Shown in pieces: positions 44,954 through 53,808 of a stretch of 64,000 bases of DNA. The stretch spans positions 4,588,001 through 4,652,000 of the forward strand of contig NZ_CP109907.1 in assembly GCF_033097525.1 (NCBI RefSeq). The letters run 5' to 3'. The notes under the pieces are model-generated. The model was not told the DNA's origin. It was given only the letters and a program-made list of their open reading frames with translations, and did no database searches. This DNA comes from Sphingobacterium sp. UGAL515B_05. Lineage in GTDB: Bacteria > Bacteroidota > Bacteroidia > Sphingobacteriales > Sphingobacteriaceae. How positions within the stretch are numbered: position 1 is the first letter of the stretch; every line of letters starts with the position of its first letter. Both the position numbers and the translations under genes were made by a program.

Positions 44954-46138
44954 ATGGCAAAGAGACTTTTACTGATAGTATTCTTATTTGTTTTGGGGGA
45001 TATCTATTTTTTTCAGGCGTTCAGTACGGTTATTCGTGGTTCGATTTGGCAGAACATGTATTGGGGGATTGATATCCTGTTGTTTTTTGGTGTTTTTACG
45101 TTAATTTTTTTGCGGAGAGCGGGTTATGATGTCCAGGAGACAGCGACAAGTCTGATCACGGCATTTTTAATTGTTTTTATACCAAAATTGCTTGCTGTTC
45201 CCTTTTTATTTGTTGAAGATCTGATGCGTATTTTTCGTTCCTTTCCCCCACGTAGTATATTTTTGAGTGAGATTGTATTGTTTTTGGCGGGGGCCATGCT
45301 ATTGGTTATTTTTTTCGGATTAACGAAAGGTCGTTATTTTTATAAAGTGCGGGAGGAAGTATTGAGTTTTCCTGATCTACCTACGGCGTTCGACGGTTTT
45401 AAAATTACACAGCTATCGGATATTCATTCTGGTAGTTTATCTGATATCAAAAGGGTACGTAAAGGTATCGAATTGGCCAATGCACAAAACAGTGATCTGG
45501 TATTGTTTACGGGCGATCTAGTCAATAATAAAGCTTCCGAAATGGAACCTTGGGTTTCGGACTTCAACCGATTAGAAGCTCCTTCGGGCAAGTTTTCAGT
45601 CCTTGGAAATCACGATTATGGGGACTATGTGCAATGGGAAAGTGTTGAATCAAAAGCCTTAAATTTGAATAGGCTTAAGCAAATTCATCATGAAATGGGA
45701 TTTAAATTGCTGCTAAATGAATCGATAGCGATAGAAAAGCAAGGTGAGCGTATTTCGTTAATTGGAGTTGAAAATTGGGGGAAAGGAGGGTTTCATCAAT
45801 ATGGTGATCTTGCTAAAGCAACCCTTGGATTGGACGCGGATACCTTCAAAATTTTGATGTCTCATGATCCTTCACATTGGGATCATGTTACTTTGGACTA
45901 TAACCAACATGTTCATCTGACCCTGGCAGGACATACGCATGGTATGCAGTTTGGGATAGAACTATTTGGGTTAAAATGGAGTCCAATTCAATATTTTTAT
46001 AAACAGTGGGCTGGACTCTATCAAAAACAAGGAAAATATCTTTATGTCAACCGTGGTTTTGGTTTTCACGGTCTAAAAGGTCGGATAGGCGTTTGGCCTG
46101 AAATTACGGTTATTACATTACGGAAAAGCGTTGTCTGA
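44954..46138 (+). CDS. membrane-bound metallophosphoesterase
   Basis: A 394-residue protein with four N-terminal transmembrane helices (about 1-135) and a calcineurin-like phosphoesterase domain. Metal motifs are in order: ITQLSDIHSGS, LFTGDLVNN, VLGNHDYGDY, ILMSHDPSHWD and LAGHTHGMQFG. This arrangement matches YkuE/YaeI-type phosphodiesterases, some of which act on lipids such as UDP-diacylglucosamine. The substrate here is unknown. The stop codon falls in a hairpin (46126-46163). Confidence 0.9.
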   Translation: MAKRLLLIVFLFVLGDIYFFQAFSTVIRGSIWQNMYWGIDILLFFGVFTLIFLRRAGYDVQETATSLITAFLIVFIPKLLAVPFLFVEDLMRIFRSFPPRSIFLSEIVLFLAGAMLLVIFFGLTKGRYFYKVREEVLSFPDLPTAFDGFKITQLSDIHSGSLSDIKRVRKGIELANAQNSDLVLFTGDLVNNKASEMEPWVSDFNRLEAPSGKFSVLGNHDYGDYVQWESVESKALNLNRLKQIHHEMGFKLLLNESIAIEKQGERISLIGVENWGKGGFHQYGDLAKATLGLDADTFKILMSHDPSHWDHVTLDYNQHVHLTLAGHTHGMQFGIELFGLKWSPIQYFYKQWAGLYQKQGKYLYVNRGFGFHGLKGRIGVWPEITVITLRKSVV

Positions 46139-46163
46139 TATTTTGCTATGAGAAACAACGCTT
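46126..46163. terminator. hairpin over the metallophosphoesterase stop codon
   Basis: AAGCGTTGT (46126-46134) pairs with ACAACGCTT (46155-46163). It lies between convergent genes and overlaps the last codons of the metallophosphoesterase. The T-run is weak. Confidence 0.5.
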
Positions 46164-46173
46164 ATCTGTTCTA

Positions 46174-46578
46174 TCAATCGATAAGATTCATTTCCTTTAA
46201 CCGGCTAAAGATAATCTGATCTACGGCAGAAGTCCTATGTTTGTCTTTATAGGTTAACCATTCAAATGTCTCGATTTCATTTGCCGGATGCAATACTCCT
46301 TCGAAATCAGAAAAGTAGCAGGTCATTCTTACGAGCGTATCTTGATTTCGTCCATCGGCGATTGCTTCAAAGATACCCAAAAGGCGCATTGATTCTTCGA
46401 CGATATGTACAGAAAGCTCCTCCAGTATTTCTCTTTTTAAACAGGTAATATCGGATTCATTATTCTCTCGTTTACCACCGGGAAAGTAAAATTTTGTTTT
46501 AGTTTTGGAACGCGTGCTCAAAATTTTCTTATCTTTAATGCTAATTAAAGCAACTTTGTCTATTATTTTATGCTGCAT
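46174..46578 (-). CDS. Nudix hydrolase
   Basis: A 134-residue protein with a complete Nudix box, G-x5-E-x7-RE-x2-EE (GKRENNESDITCLKREILEE at about 35-54), preceded by the family strand KTKFYFPGG. It hydrolyses a nucleoside diphosphate linked to another moiety. It lacks further specificity signs; small Nudix proteins of this type often remove oxidised nucleotides or process nucleotide sugars. Single gene. Confidence 0.9.
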   Translation of the reverse strand: MQHKIIDKVALISIKDKKILSTRSKTKTKFYFPGGKRENNESDITCLKREILEELSVHIVEESMRLLGIFEAIADGRNQDTLVRMTCYFSDFEGVLHPANEIETFEWLTYKDKHRTSAVDQIIFSRLKEMNLID

Positions 46579-46676
46579 ATTGCAAAACTAGCCATTGAGA
46601 ATGAAAAATCAGATAGCATAGTGAAATACTGCTTGAAATTATATTCAAATTTGAGTATTTAAAGGAAGATGAATCT

Positions 46677-47357
46677 TTATATTCCTGATGTTAGTATCTT
46701 AACAATTTCTTTGAAGCCTCTTTGTTTTGCGTGTTGCAAAGGGCTTGTGCCATTGAAATCAGGAATATCCAATTTTGCGCCAGCATCTTTTAGAATCTGA
46801 ATAATTTCCTGATATTTTTTGCTTCCGTCACCGAGTACAATGGCTTCCATCAAAGCAGTCCATCCTAAACGATTGACATGATCCAAAGGGAAATTTTTGG
46901 TATTGGCCAATAATCTTACCGTTTCTACATATCCACGTTCGCATGCCGGGATTAAAGCTGTGCCGTTATATCGATTAAATAAATCGAAGCGAGCGCCGTG
47001 ATCTAAGAAAAGTTTGACGAGTTCAACTTGCCCACTTGCTCCTGCGTATAAAAATGGGCTGTCCATATTGTCGGCCTGAAGGTTGACATCGGCACCATAC
47101 TCTACCAATAATTTGGCCATTTCAATATTTCCATTGTTTGTCGCGATAAGTAGAATAGAACGTTTATTCGTATCCTCACTATTTACGTTGGCATTATTTT
47201 CGAGCGCCTTTTTCACTCCCTGTAGGTCATTTTTGGCGACCAATTTAATAAGCTCTTCCTGGGACGAATTTTCAGTATATATGTTTTCTGTTAATGCCGA
47301 TCGGCACGAATTTGTTATGCTCATCATTATCAGGAGTATTAAAGTTGTTTTCATCAT
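46677..47357 (-). CDS. ankyrin-repeat lipoprotein
   Basis: A 226-residue exported protein. The lipobox MSITNSC puts an acylated Cys at about residue 18. About five ankyrin repeats follow from residue 40 (for example GNIEMAKLLVEYGADVNLQ, GQVELVKLFLDHGARFDL, GYVETVRLLANTKNFPL and a final GTSPLQHAKQRGFKEIVKIL). Anchored in the envelope with a protein-binding surface; partner unknown. Confidence 0.88.
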   Translation of the reverse strand: MMKTTLILLIMMSITNSCRSALTENIYTENSSQEELIKLVAKNDLQGVKKALENNANVNSEDTNKRSILLIATNNGNIEMAKLLVEYGADVNLQADNMDSPFLYAGASGQVELVKLFLDHGARFDLFNRYNGTALIPACERGYVETVRLLANTKNFPLDHVNRLGWTALMEAIVLGDGSKKYQEIIQILKDAGAKLDIPDFNGTSPLQHAKQRGFKEIVKILTSGI

Positions 47358-47725
47358 TTTATTGTGCTGTAATTTTTTCGATAAAGCCGTAGAAACTTCG
47401 ATGTTTAATACAAAAATAGTAGTTAAGGCTGTTTTTACAATGTGGTTTTCATTCCATTCTTTGGATATTTTATTCTAGGCTTACATTTTGGGAAATCCCT
47501 TATTTCTTTTCCATATCGTCATCATTATTCGTCTTGTACCTGTTGTGTAATTAATTTGTAGGCAAAATGTGGGCAGTAATAAATTGTTCAAATATCGAGA
47601 TGTATTCTGCAAAGCATCCCAAAGAATCATGGCGACCTTTGTACTAGAAATTCTAGCCAATAACAATGTAAGGAATTAATTCCTGTTCTATTGTCTAGTA
47701 AATTTTACATGCTGAGTAGAAGAAC
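47358..47725. other. spacer upstream of the amidohydrolase with two palindromes
   Basis: Contains two perfect palindromes 15 bp apart: CTAGAA-A-TTCTAG (47644-47656) and AGGAATTAATTCCT (47671-47684), 42-82 bp before the amidohydrolase start, as expected of operator sites. A 61-codon minus frame here has no family signal and a TTG start, and is not called. Confidence 0.4.
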
Positions 47726-48952
47726 ATGATCAAAATAAATATGGAAGCTAAAACATATATTTTAAAAAACGTACTGCTTGAGATAGGATTTGAGTACGAT
47801 GGAAAAGAAGTGATAAGCACACGTACTGCTTTATTCTGTATAGAAGTTGAAGACGGTAAGATAAAAGGAATTAAACCTAATGACCCTAAAGCAAATGCTA
47901 TTGATGCAAAAGGACATTTAATGTTGCCGGCTTTTAAGGATATGCATGCCCATTTGGATAAAATGTTATTTGGTTTGCCCTGGGAAGCTGTTTCTCCAAG
48001 GCGGCATACTGTAAAGGACATGATCGCTTATGAGCAAAAAATGATTCCAACCTGGCTAAATACTTCTGTGGAGAGAACTGGTAAAATGTTGAATTTTTTG
48101 CAGGGATATGGAACAGATTTTATTCGCTCACATTTCAATGTTGATCCAACATCAGGACTAAAATCCCTAACAAATTTAGAAAGTGCGCTGGCATTAAAAA
48201 AGGATACCGTCGAAGCAGAGCTGGTAGCCTTTCCACAGCATGGCCTTTATTATACGGATACTTTACCGATTTTAAAAGATGTTGCAAAATTGGATGCTGT
48301 TAGTTTTATTGGTGGGGTAGATCCATATTCTTTAGATGGAAGTATTGAAAGAACCATGGAGCAAATTACGAATTTAGCTCTCGAAAACGATAAAGGTGTT
48401 GATATACATCTCCATGAAATGGGGGAAAGTGGTATGAGGACAATCGAGTTCTTGATCGATCGAACACTAGAAAACCCCCAATTAAAAGGGAGGGCGTTTG
48501 TCAGCCACGCTTTTGCACTGAGTCGACTTGACAAAGCCGAAACTGAAAAAATTTCAGCGCGCCTAGCTGAAGCGGGTGTGGGAATCGTTTCGTCGGTGCC
48601 ATTTGGCACGATGATTATGCCTATTCCAACACTTCGGAAATATGGTGTGGAGGTTTTGGTCGGGAACGACAACATCCAAGATCACTGGAATACTTTTGGA
48701 TCTGGAAACATGCTTCAAAAAGCAAATCTTATTGCCCAGCTGTATGGTTATGGAACGGAATTTGGCTTATCAAGAACATTAGCTTTTGCAACACGTTATA
48801 GATTGCCTTTGGATAATAATGGGAATCAGGAATGGCCAAAAGCAGGTGATGAAGCAAGCATGGTTTTTGTTGATGCTAGTTGTTCTGCTGAAGCAGTCTC
48901 GCGAATTTCAACAGTAAGCTCTTTGGTACATAAAGGAAATATTGTATTTTAA
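47726..48952 (+). CDS. cytosine deaminase-like amidohydrolase
   Basis: Metal-dependent amidohydrolase of 408 residues. The first metal motif HAHLDK lies at 74-79, further His ligands in VDIHLHEMGE and FVSHAFAL, and the catalytic Asp in VGNDNIQDHW. The HxHxDK form and the NDNIQD stretch are typical of cytosine deaminase/isoguanine deaminase relatives. Substrate is likely an amino-purine, pyrimidine or related heterocycle (family inference). A second ATG five codons in (47741) is also possible. Cytosolic; no partner gene. Confidence 0.85.
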   Translation: MIKINMEAKTYILKNVLLEIGFEYDGKEVISTRTALFCIEVEDGKIKGIKPNDPKANAIDAKGHLMLPAFKDMHAHLDKMLFGLPWEAVSPRRHTVKDMIAYEQKMIPTWLNTSVERTGKMLNFLQGYGTDFIRSHFNVDPTSGLKSLTNLESALALKKDTVEAELVAFPQHGLYYTDTLPILKDVAKLDAVSFIGGVDPYSLDGSIERTMEQITNLALENDKGVDIHLHEMGESGMRTIEFLIDRTLENPQLKGRAFVSHAFALSRLDKAETEKISARLAEAGVGIVSSVPFGTMIMPIPTLRKYGVEVLVGNDNIQDHWNTFGSGNMLQKANLIAQLYGYGTEFGLSRTLAFATRYRLPLDNNGNQEWPKAGDEASMVFVDASCSAEAVSRISTVSSLVHKGNIVF

Positions 48953-49039
48953 GAGTTGTTTTTAACTTTGATTATTCACTGTATACGCGTTCAATTCCAT
49001 TTTGAGAGGTATTGAATACAATAAAACAACTTAGTTGAA

Positions 49040-49066
49040 GAGCTGGTTATTTATAATAACCGGCTC
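49040..49066. terminator. terminator between convergent genes
   Basis: GAGCTGGTTATT pairs with AATAACCGGCTC (one G-U) around a 3-nt loop, directly abutting the stop codon of the minus-strand gene at 49067. Confidence 0.75.
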
Positions 49067-49651
49067 TTATGTCTTGGCAATAGAAATCTTACTGATGACC
49101 TCAAAATTTGAGATTCGATAATCGTCGTCAAAAAATAGTCCATTTATGTATCGCTGTATAGGGTAGAACAAATCGGCGGGGCTATCACCGAAGAAAGTTT
49201 TAAAATCGTTCGGAATAGAATACAGGTGACTGTACTGTCCTTTACCTAAACTGATACCGCCAATTTTCTTCAAGTAACCCGTTACTTTATGTATTTGTTT
49301 GTCGGAGAACGGTTCCTTTGTCTCTACGAAATAATCCTCAACATAAAAATTACGGATATCCTGAAGTTTGAGCGCACTGTTTGGGTCGGGTTTAATACGT
49401 CTCGAATAGGATACATCAACTAAAGTGCAACTCGCTTTTTGGGCTTGCGCAACATCAATAAAATAGCCTTCATCAACCATCAAATGCTTACTATCTTTAT
49501 ATATTCCTAATAGCATTTCGTTGATTTCCCTGTCAGAATAATCCGATATATTAGAAGATCTTCCCAACTTCTCAAATGCAAGGCCACTATCGTTCCAATG
49601 TTTTCTAATTCTATTAAGCTCGTGCTGTTGAAAAGTTTTTATTTTCTCCAT
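49067..49651 (-). CDS. hypothetical protein
   Basis: A 194-residue soluble protein without signal peptide or membrane segment. The N-terminal third is helical and charged, and the rest is mixed. No recognised catalytic motif or repeat. Complete reading frame with ATG start and own terminator, so likely real. I do not recognise the family. Confidence 0.65.
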   Translation of the reverse strand: MEKIKTFQQHELNRIRKHWNDSGLAFEKLGRSSNISDYSDREINEMLLGIYKDSKHLMVDEGYFIDVAQAQKASCTLVDVSYSRRIKPDPNSALKLQDIRNFYVEDYFVETKEPFSDKQIHKVTGYLKKIGGISLGKGQYSHLYSIPNDFKTFFGDSPADLFYPIQRYINGLFFDDDYRISNFEVISKISIAKT

Positions 49652-49776
49652 GTATAATCTGTCTAACCTTACTTTAGGGACTTTAAAGATAATTTTAAAA
49701 CTTTACTTTTGTTAATCTTAGAGGTGGCTAAGTGCAATTTGAATCAAATCTAATTTAACAGAATCTTTGTTCAGTT

Positions 49777-49961
49777 TATTTTTGCAGCGTTAAGACGCTA
49801 TTTGTAAGGGAAATCAAATTATTTGGACGCCTAGCTCTTGATTAAGACAACGTCACCCATTAGGTTACCCGTCTGTTAAAACAGAACGAATAAATCCCTT
49901 TGGTTCTTTACAGGGTGAATAAATATATTAAAAGACCACTTGTTATATCAAATGGTCTTTT
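49777..49961 (+). ncRNA. candidate stand-alone structured RNA
   Basis: A TATTTTTG element (49777-49784) exactly matches the Bacteroidota -7 consensus. It is followed by about 170 nt without an open frame but with nested pairing. TGTAAGGGA near 49803 can pair with TCCC...TTTACA near 49895-49911. GACG (about 49826) pairs with CGTC (49851-49854) around TCTT/AAGA, and TCTGTT-AA-AACAGA forms a hairpin at 49872-49885. It ends in the hairpin AAAAGACCA/TGGTCTTTT (49930-49961), which may also end the minus-strand YceI gene. I do not recognise the RNA class. Confidence 0.4.
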
Positions 49962-50008
49962 ATGTACTTTTAAGAAGAGTTGATTATTGATTCAGGACTG
50001 TGGGATCG

Positions 50009-50575
50009 CTATTTTGTTGCCCTAATCTGGATATCTAAAGTAAATTCATCCTCAATGGCCTTATTACCTAGGTCAGAGAAGAAACTCGCTGAGCGATATT
50101 GTATATCAAAATCCAACCGATTCACTTTAACACCTTTCGCCTCGGCAGAGAGCCCGTCTGCAGTTGTTGTAACTTTTGCGGGAAAAGAGATCGATTTTGT
50201 TTTATTTTTGATTGTAAGATTGCCTGTTATGATTGGATTTCCCTTACTGTTGTCAACTTTACTGATGACAAACTTCGTAGTCGGATAACTTGGCACATTA
50301 AAGAAATCCTCATTTTTTAAATGTCCGGTCAATTTAGGGGCATCTGTACATGCCAAGGAATTCATATCTATAGTAAAATTCCCGGAAGTAATTTTTCCTT
50401 TATCAATCTGGATTATGCCATCCTGCAGATTTATAGTTCCCTCATGTCCTCCCACCACTTTTTTAGCATTCCATTTGATTGTGGAGGTCTGGGTATTGAT
50501 CTTATAGCTTGCTTTTTGAGCAAAAGCCATTGATGTTAGGCAAATAATTGCTAACGTTAAACTGGTTCTTTTCAT
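50009..50575 (-). CDS. YceI-family exported protein
   Basis: A 188-residue protein with a signal peptide (about 1-20, ending MAFAQ) and one YceI lipocalin-like domain: YKINTQTSTIKWNAKKVVGG, then ITSGNFTIDMNSL, LTGHLKNEDFFNVPSYPTTK and a C-terminal strand TLDIQIRA. The fold binds polyisoprenoid or other hydrophobic ligands. Periplasmic; precise role unknown. Confidence 0.93.
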   Translation of the reverse strand: MKRTSLTLAIICLTSMAFAQKASYKINTQTSTIKWNAKKVVGGHEGTINLQDGIIQIDKGKITSGNFTIDMNSLACTDAPKLTGHLKNEDFFNVPSYPTTKFVISKVDNSKGNPIITGNLTIKNKTKSISFPAKVTTTADGLSAEAKGVKVNRLDFDIQYRSASFFSDLGNKAIEDEFTLDIQIRATK

Positions 50576-50772
50576 TGAAATGATTATATAAACCCAAATA
50601 TACGTCGTGTTGTGTTGATCGCTATATGTTGAAACCCGTTTTTTGTTTGCGCAGTGTCAATATTACGATTAAGCTTCTTTATCCGTCGGTAATACCCGCT
50701 AACTTAGCACAAATTAAATTGTGGATCGAAAACATTTTCGTCTCCAAATTGTGGTCTATAAAAAAAGATAAT

Positions 50773-51828
50773 ATGATTAAATCGAAAGGTTATGCGGCAA
50801 AAGACAGTACTTCTCCACTTGAATACTGGGAATTTGAAAGACGGGAGCTTGGTGCAAACGATGTTTTAATAGATATCTTGTATAGTGGGATCTGTCATTC
50901 GGATATTCATCAAGTTCATGACGAATGGGGAGGTACACAGTACCCGATTGTTCCAGGTCATGAGATTGTTGGTCGAATCAGTGCCGTTGGTTCTGGAGTG
51001 ACTAAGTTTAAAAAAGGTGACCTCGCCGGTGTGGGATGTATGGTGGCCTCTTGCGGCCAGTGTGATAACTGTAAATCAGACCAACAACAATTCTGTTCAG
51101 AAAAGAAGACCGTTTGGACTTATAATAGCAAAGATGTTATGCATGATCACAGCTATACCTTTGGTGGATACAGTAATAATATAGTAGCAGACGCAGATTT
51201 TGTGCTTCATGTACCCGAATCTTTGGATATTAAAAAGGTTGCGCCACTTCTCTGCGCTGGGATCACTACTTACTCGCCATTAAAAAGATGGAATATCAGT
51301 AAAGGTCATAAAGTTGGGGTTTTAGGCTTAGGCGGATTGGGGCATATGGCTGTCAAAATTGCGGTGGCAATGGGAGCAGAAGTTACCATGATCAGTCATT
51401 CCCCCCGAAAAAAGGAAGATGCCGCATTGCTTGGTGCGCACAAGTTCTTAAATACTCATGAAGCAGAAGAGATAAAAGAGTTTTCATCGTATTTTGATTT
51501 CATTATTGATACTGTATCTGCACCACATGACTACAATCTTTATTTAGCATTACTGAAAACAAAAGGTGTTTATATTTGTGTTGGCATTCCAGCCGCTCCC
51601 ATGCAGATTAACGGACGCTCGATTATGGGCGGGAATAAGATCTTAACGGCTTCTAGTATTGGAGGGATACAGGAAACACAAGATATGCTTGATTTCTGTG
51701 CTCAACATAACATTTTACCCGAAACTGAAATGATCGACATTGATTATGTCAATGAGGCTTATCAACGGGTATTGGATAGTGATGTAAAATATCGGTTTGT
51801 AATCGATATGTCAACTATTGAGAAGTAA
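50773..51828 (+). CDS. zinc-dependent NAD(P) alcohol dehydrogenase
   Basis: Medium-chain dehydrogenase of 351 residues, in the cinnamyl-alcohol/YahK-like group that reduces aldehydes. Catalytic zinc ligands are in YSGICHSDIHQV and PGHEIVGRI, and the structural zinc site is C-x5-C-x2-C-x7-C (CMVASCGQCDNCKSDQQQFC). Rossmann segment GVLGLGGLGHMAVKIA. An upstream frame from 50626 lacks family features, so the ATG at 50773 is taken. A strong terminator follows. Confidence 0.9.
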   Translation: MIKSKGYAAKDSTSPLEYWEFERRELGANDVLIDILYSGICHSDIHQVHDEWGGTQYPIVPGHEIVGRISAVGSGVTKFKKGDLAGVGCMVASCGQCDNCKSDQQQFCSEKKTVWTYNSKDVMHDHSYTFGGYSNNIVADADFVLHVPESLDIKKVAPLLCAGITTYSPLKRWNISKGHKVGVLGLGGLGHMAVKIAVAMGAEVTMISHSPRKKEDAALLGAHKFLNTHEAEEIKEFSSYFDFIIDTVSAPHDYNLYLALLKTKGVYICVGIPAAPMQINGRSIMGGNKILTASSIGGIQETQDMLDFCAQHNILPETEMIDIDYVNEAYQRVLDSDVKYRFVIDMSTIEK

Positions 51829-51830
51829 CT

Positions 51831-51867
51831 AAAAAACAGATCGACAACTTTTGGCGATCTGTTTTTT
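51831..51867. terminator. bidirectional terminator after the alcohol dehydrogenase
   Basis: AAAAAACAGATCG (51831-51843) pairs with CGATCTGTTTTTT (51855-51867). It ends the alcohol dehydrogenase gene and touches the stop codon of the minus-strand GNAT gene. Confidence 0.85.
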
Positions 51868-52309
51868 TAATTAACTATTTTTTGATATTTCATTCTATAG
51901 GAGTATTTATTTTCTCTTATGATGTTGAACCCGATATTTAAATATAATTTTTGTGCTTTATTGGATTTGAGAACATCTAGTGTAACCGATTTCCCTTCGG
52001 AAACTGCTCCATCTATAATCTCTTTAATGATTTTTTTTCCTATTCCTTGGCCTTGATATAAAGGGGCGATCTGAATTTGAATCAACTCGATACTATCCCG
52101 TTTTTTCTCTATTTTTAAGAGTCCAATTGATATTGTATTATATTCAATGATGGAAGCGCAATCGAATTTGTATTTAATTCTCTGCATGTGCGAATCTACG
52201 GACGTCGAGAGGGAAGATGCTGTTAAATGCGGATTCATAGTTTTTACTCTTAGATTTAACAAAAATTCAAATCACTTTCCTTTGCTGTTCTGTATGTTAT
52301 TTGCGCCAT
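51867..52309 (-). pseudogene. GNAT N-acetyltransferase with a frameshift
   Basis: The C-terminal 120 residues form a GNAT core (IEYNTISIGLLKIEKK; acetyl-CoA loop PLYQGQGIGKKIIKEI; NKAQKLYLNIGF). Upstream, in a different frame, an ATG at 52309 begins MAQITYRTAKESDLNF, the expected start of this family. The two parts join as ESDLNF-LLNLRVKTMNPHL if one T is added to the 5-T run (5 A on plus, 52261-52265). It is therefore a single-base frameshift at a homopolymer: a pseudogene, phase variation or a sequencing error. The rest looks intact. Confidence 0.75.
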
Positions 52310-52644
52310 ATGATCAAGATGTTTTAACGTTTAATCTTTTTAATTTCATTAGGTGTTATATCAGATTAAGATTAACCAATAACAAGGACTTCTGTGTCTG
52401 GTTGATGGGGGCATATTATAAGTTCCTCAATAGAAATCGTTTTGCAATTTAGCATATTATCCTCATTTCGTCTCCAAAGTATTGCTCAATGGGGTATGGT
52501 GATGTCGTCTTAAATTTTTTATGACATTTTTATGTGATGGTCTTTGGCTTGCCTCGACGTGAATAACGTAACTTTAGTGTAGTTGTTGCATATGTTATGT
52601 GATACATGTTTTTTATTCAATGGAACAATAGATAGATAATTTCG
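52310..52644. other. spacer between the GNAT and aldo/keto reductase genes
   Basis: An A/T-rich divergent spacer of 335 bp. I see no credible gene, only a weak TAACTTTA-type -7 element upstream of the aldo/keto reductase. Confidence 0.4.
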
Positions 52645-53589
52645 ATGAAAAAGATAGAATTACAACACACAGATTTGCAGATAGCACCGATCAATTTTGG
52701 TGGAAATGTATTTGGATGGACATTGGACGAACAGCAGTCGTTTGATATTTTAGATAAATTTGTAGGCGCAGGATTTAATTTTATAGATACCGCAGATACT
52801 TATTCATGGTGGGTAAATGGTATTGGAGGGCAATCTGAAGAAATTATTGGCAAGTGGCTAAAAAGCCGGGGTAATCGTCAAGATATTGTGGTTGCAACGA
52901 AAGTTGGTTCGGAAACCAAGGAACACGGCTATGATATTTCAAGAAAACACATTTTGAAATCTGCTGATGAGTCATTGAGACGGTTGGGAATAGACCATAT
53001 TGATTTATACTATACTCATTTTGATGATAAAATAACACCTGTTGAAGAGACACTATCGGCTTATGATGAGTTGATTAAAGCAGGTAAGGTTCGGTATATT
53101 GCAGCCTCTAATTTGTCTGCAGCACGATTAATTGAAAGTTTTAATGTTGCGGAGAAAAATGGTTTACCTAAATATGTTGCACTGCAACCACATTATAATC
53201 TTGTTGAGCGTGGTGGTTTTGAAACTGACTATGCTTCATTGGTTCAAAAGTATGGTTTGAGTGTATTTCCATATTGGTCCCTTGCAGCAGGATTCTTGAC
53301 CGGTAAATACCGTACTGAGGTTGATTTTGATAAAACAGCAAGGGGAGGCGGTATCAAGAAGTATTTTGACGACAAAGGAAAAGCCGTTTTAAAGGCGTTA
53401 GATTCTGTCGCCGAAAAACACGAAACAAAACAAGCGACGGTTGCGCTAGCTTGGTTATTAGCCAAACCCTTAATTACGGCTCCGATTGTAAGTGCTACTA
53501 GTGAAAATCAGTTGAAAACCTTATTTGCGGCTCCGTCTCTGCAACTAGATACGGAAGATATCGAATTGCTGGACGAAGTGAGTAAATGA
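52645..53589 (+). CDS. aldo/keto reductase
   Basis: NADPH-dependent oxidoreductase of the AKR superfamily, 314 residues, TIM barrel. The catalytic Asp/Tyr segment is FIDTADTYSWW, the Lys in VVATKVGSE and the His in DLYYTHFDD. Cofactor-binding segments are PYWSLAAGFLTGKY and APIVSATSENQL. It reduces sugars, aldehydes or ketones; the substrate is unknown. Single gene with its own terminator. Confidence 0.92.
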   Translation: MKKIELQHTDLQIAPINFGGNVFGWTLDEQQSFDILDKFVGAGFNFIDTADTYSWWVNGIGGQSEEIIGKWLKSRGNRQDIVVATKVGSETKEHGYDISRKHILKSADESLRRLGIDHIDLYYTHFDDKITPVEETLSAYDELIKAGKVRYIAASNLSAARLIESFNVAEKNGLPKYVALQPHYNLVERGGFETDYASLVQKYGLSVFPYWSLAAGFLTGKYRTEVDFDKTARGGGIKKYFDDKGKAVLKALDSVAEKHETKQATVALAWLLAKPLITAPIVSATSENQLKTLFAAPSLQLDTEDIELLDEVSK

Positions 53590-53643
53590 GTGACAATGTT
53601 GTAGTTATTTTATGATTTCTTTTTAATACCAAAATATTGTTTG

Positions 53644-53672
53644 AAATCTCCATCTTTCATGGAGATTTTTTT
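53644..53672 (+). terminator. terminator after the aldo/keto reductase
   Basis: AAATCTCCAT pairs with ATGGAGATTT around a 5-nt loop, followed by a run of seven T residues. Confidence 0.8.
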
Positions 53673-53808
53673 ATTTTCTGTTTAAACTGACAGGAATATA
53701 AAAACTTATATTTTAATAGGCTTCCTGTATAACAATAGGTGAGAACCGGAAAGCTTGGTTTATATACTTTAATAAGTTTATTGTAAATTGGGTTATTAAA
53801 TTGATCTT

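Noticed and set aside
47481..47666. 61-codon minus-strand open frame upstream of the amidohydrolase
   Set aside because: TTG start, no domain, and it overlaps two palindromes. Chance frame in an A/T-rich spacer.
49786..49920. Possible riboswitch leader
   Set aside because: No plus-strand gene follows; the next gene is on the minus strand and ends here. A stand-alone RNA fits better than a riboswitch.
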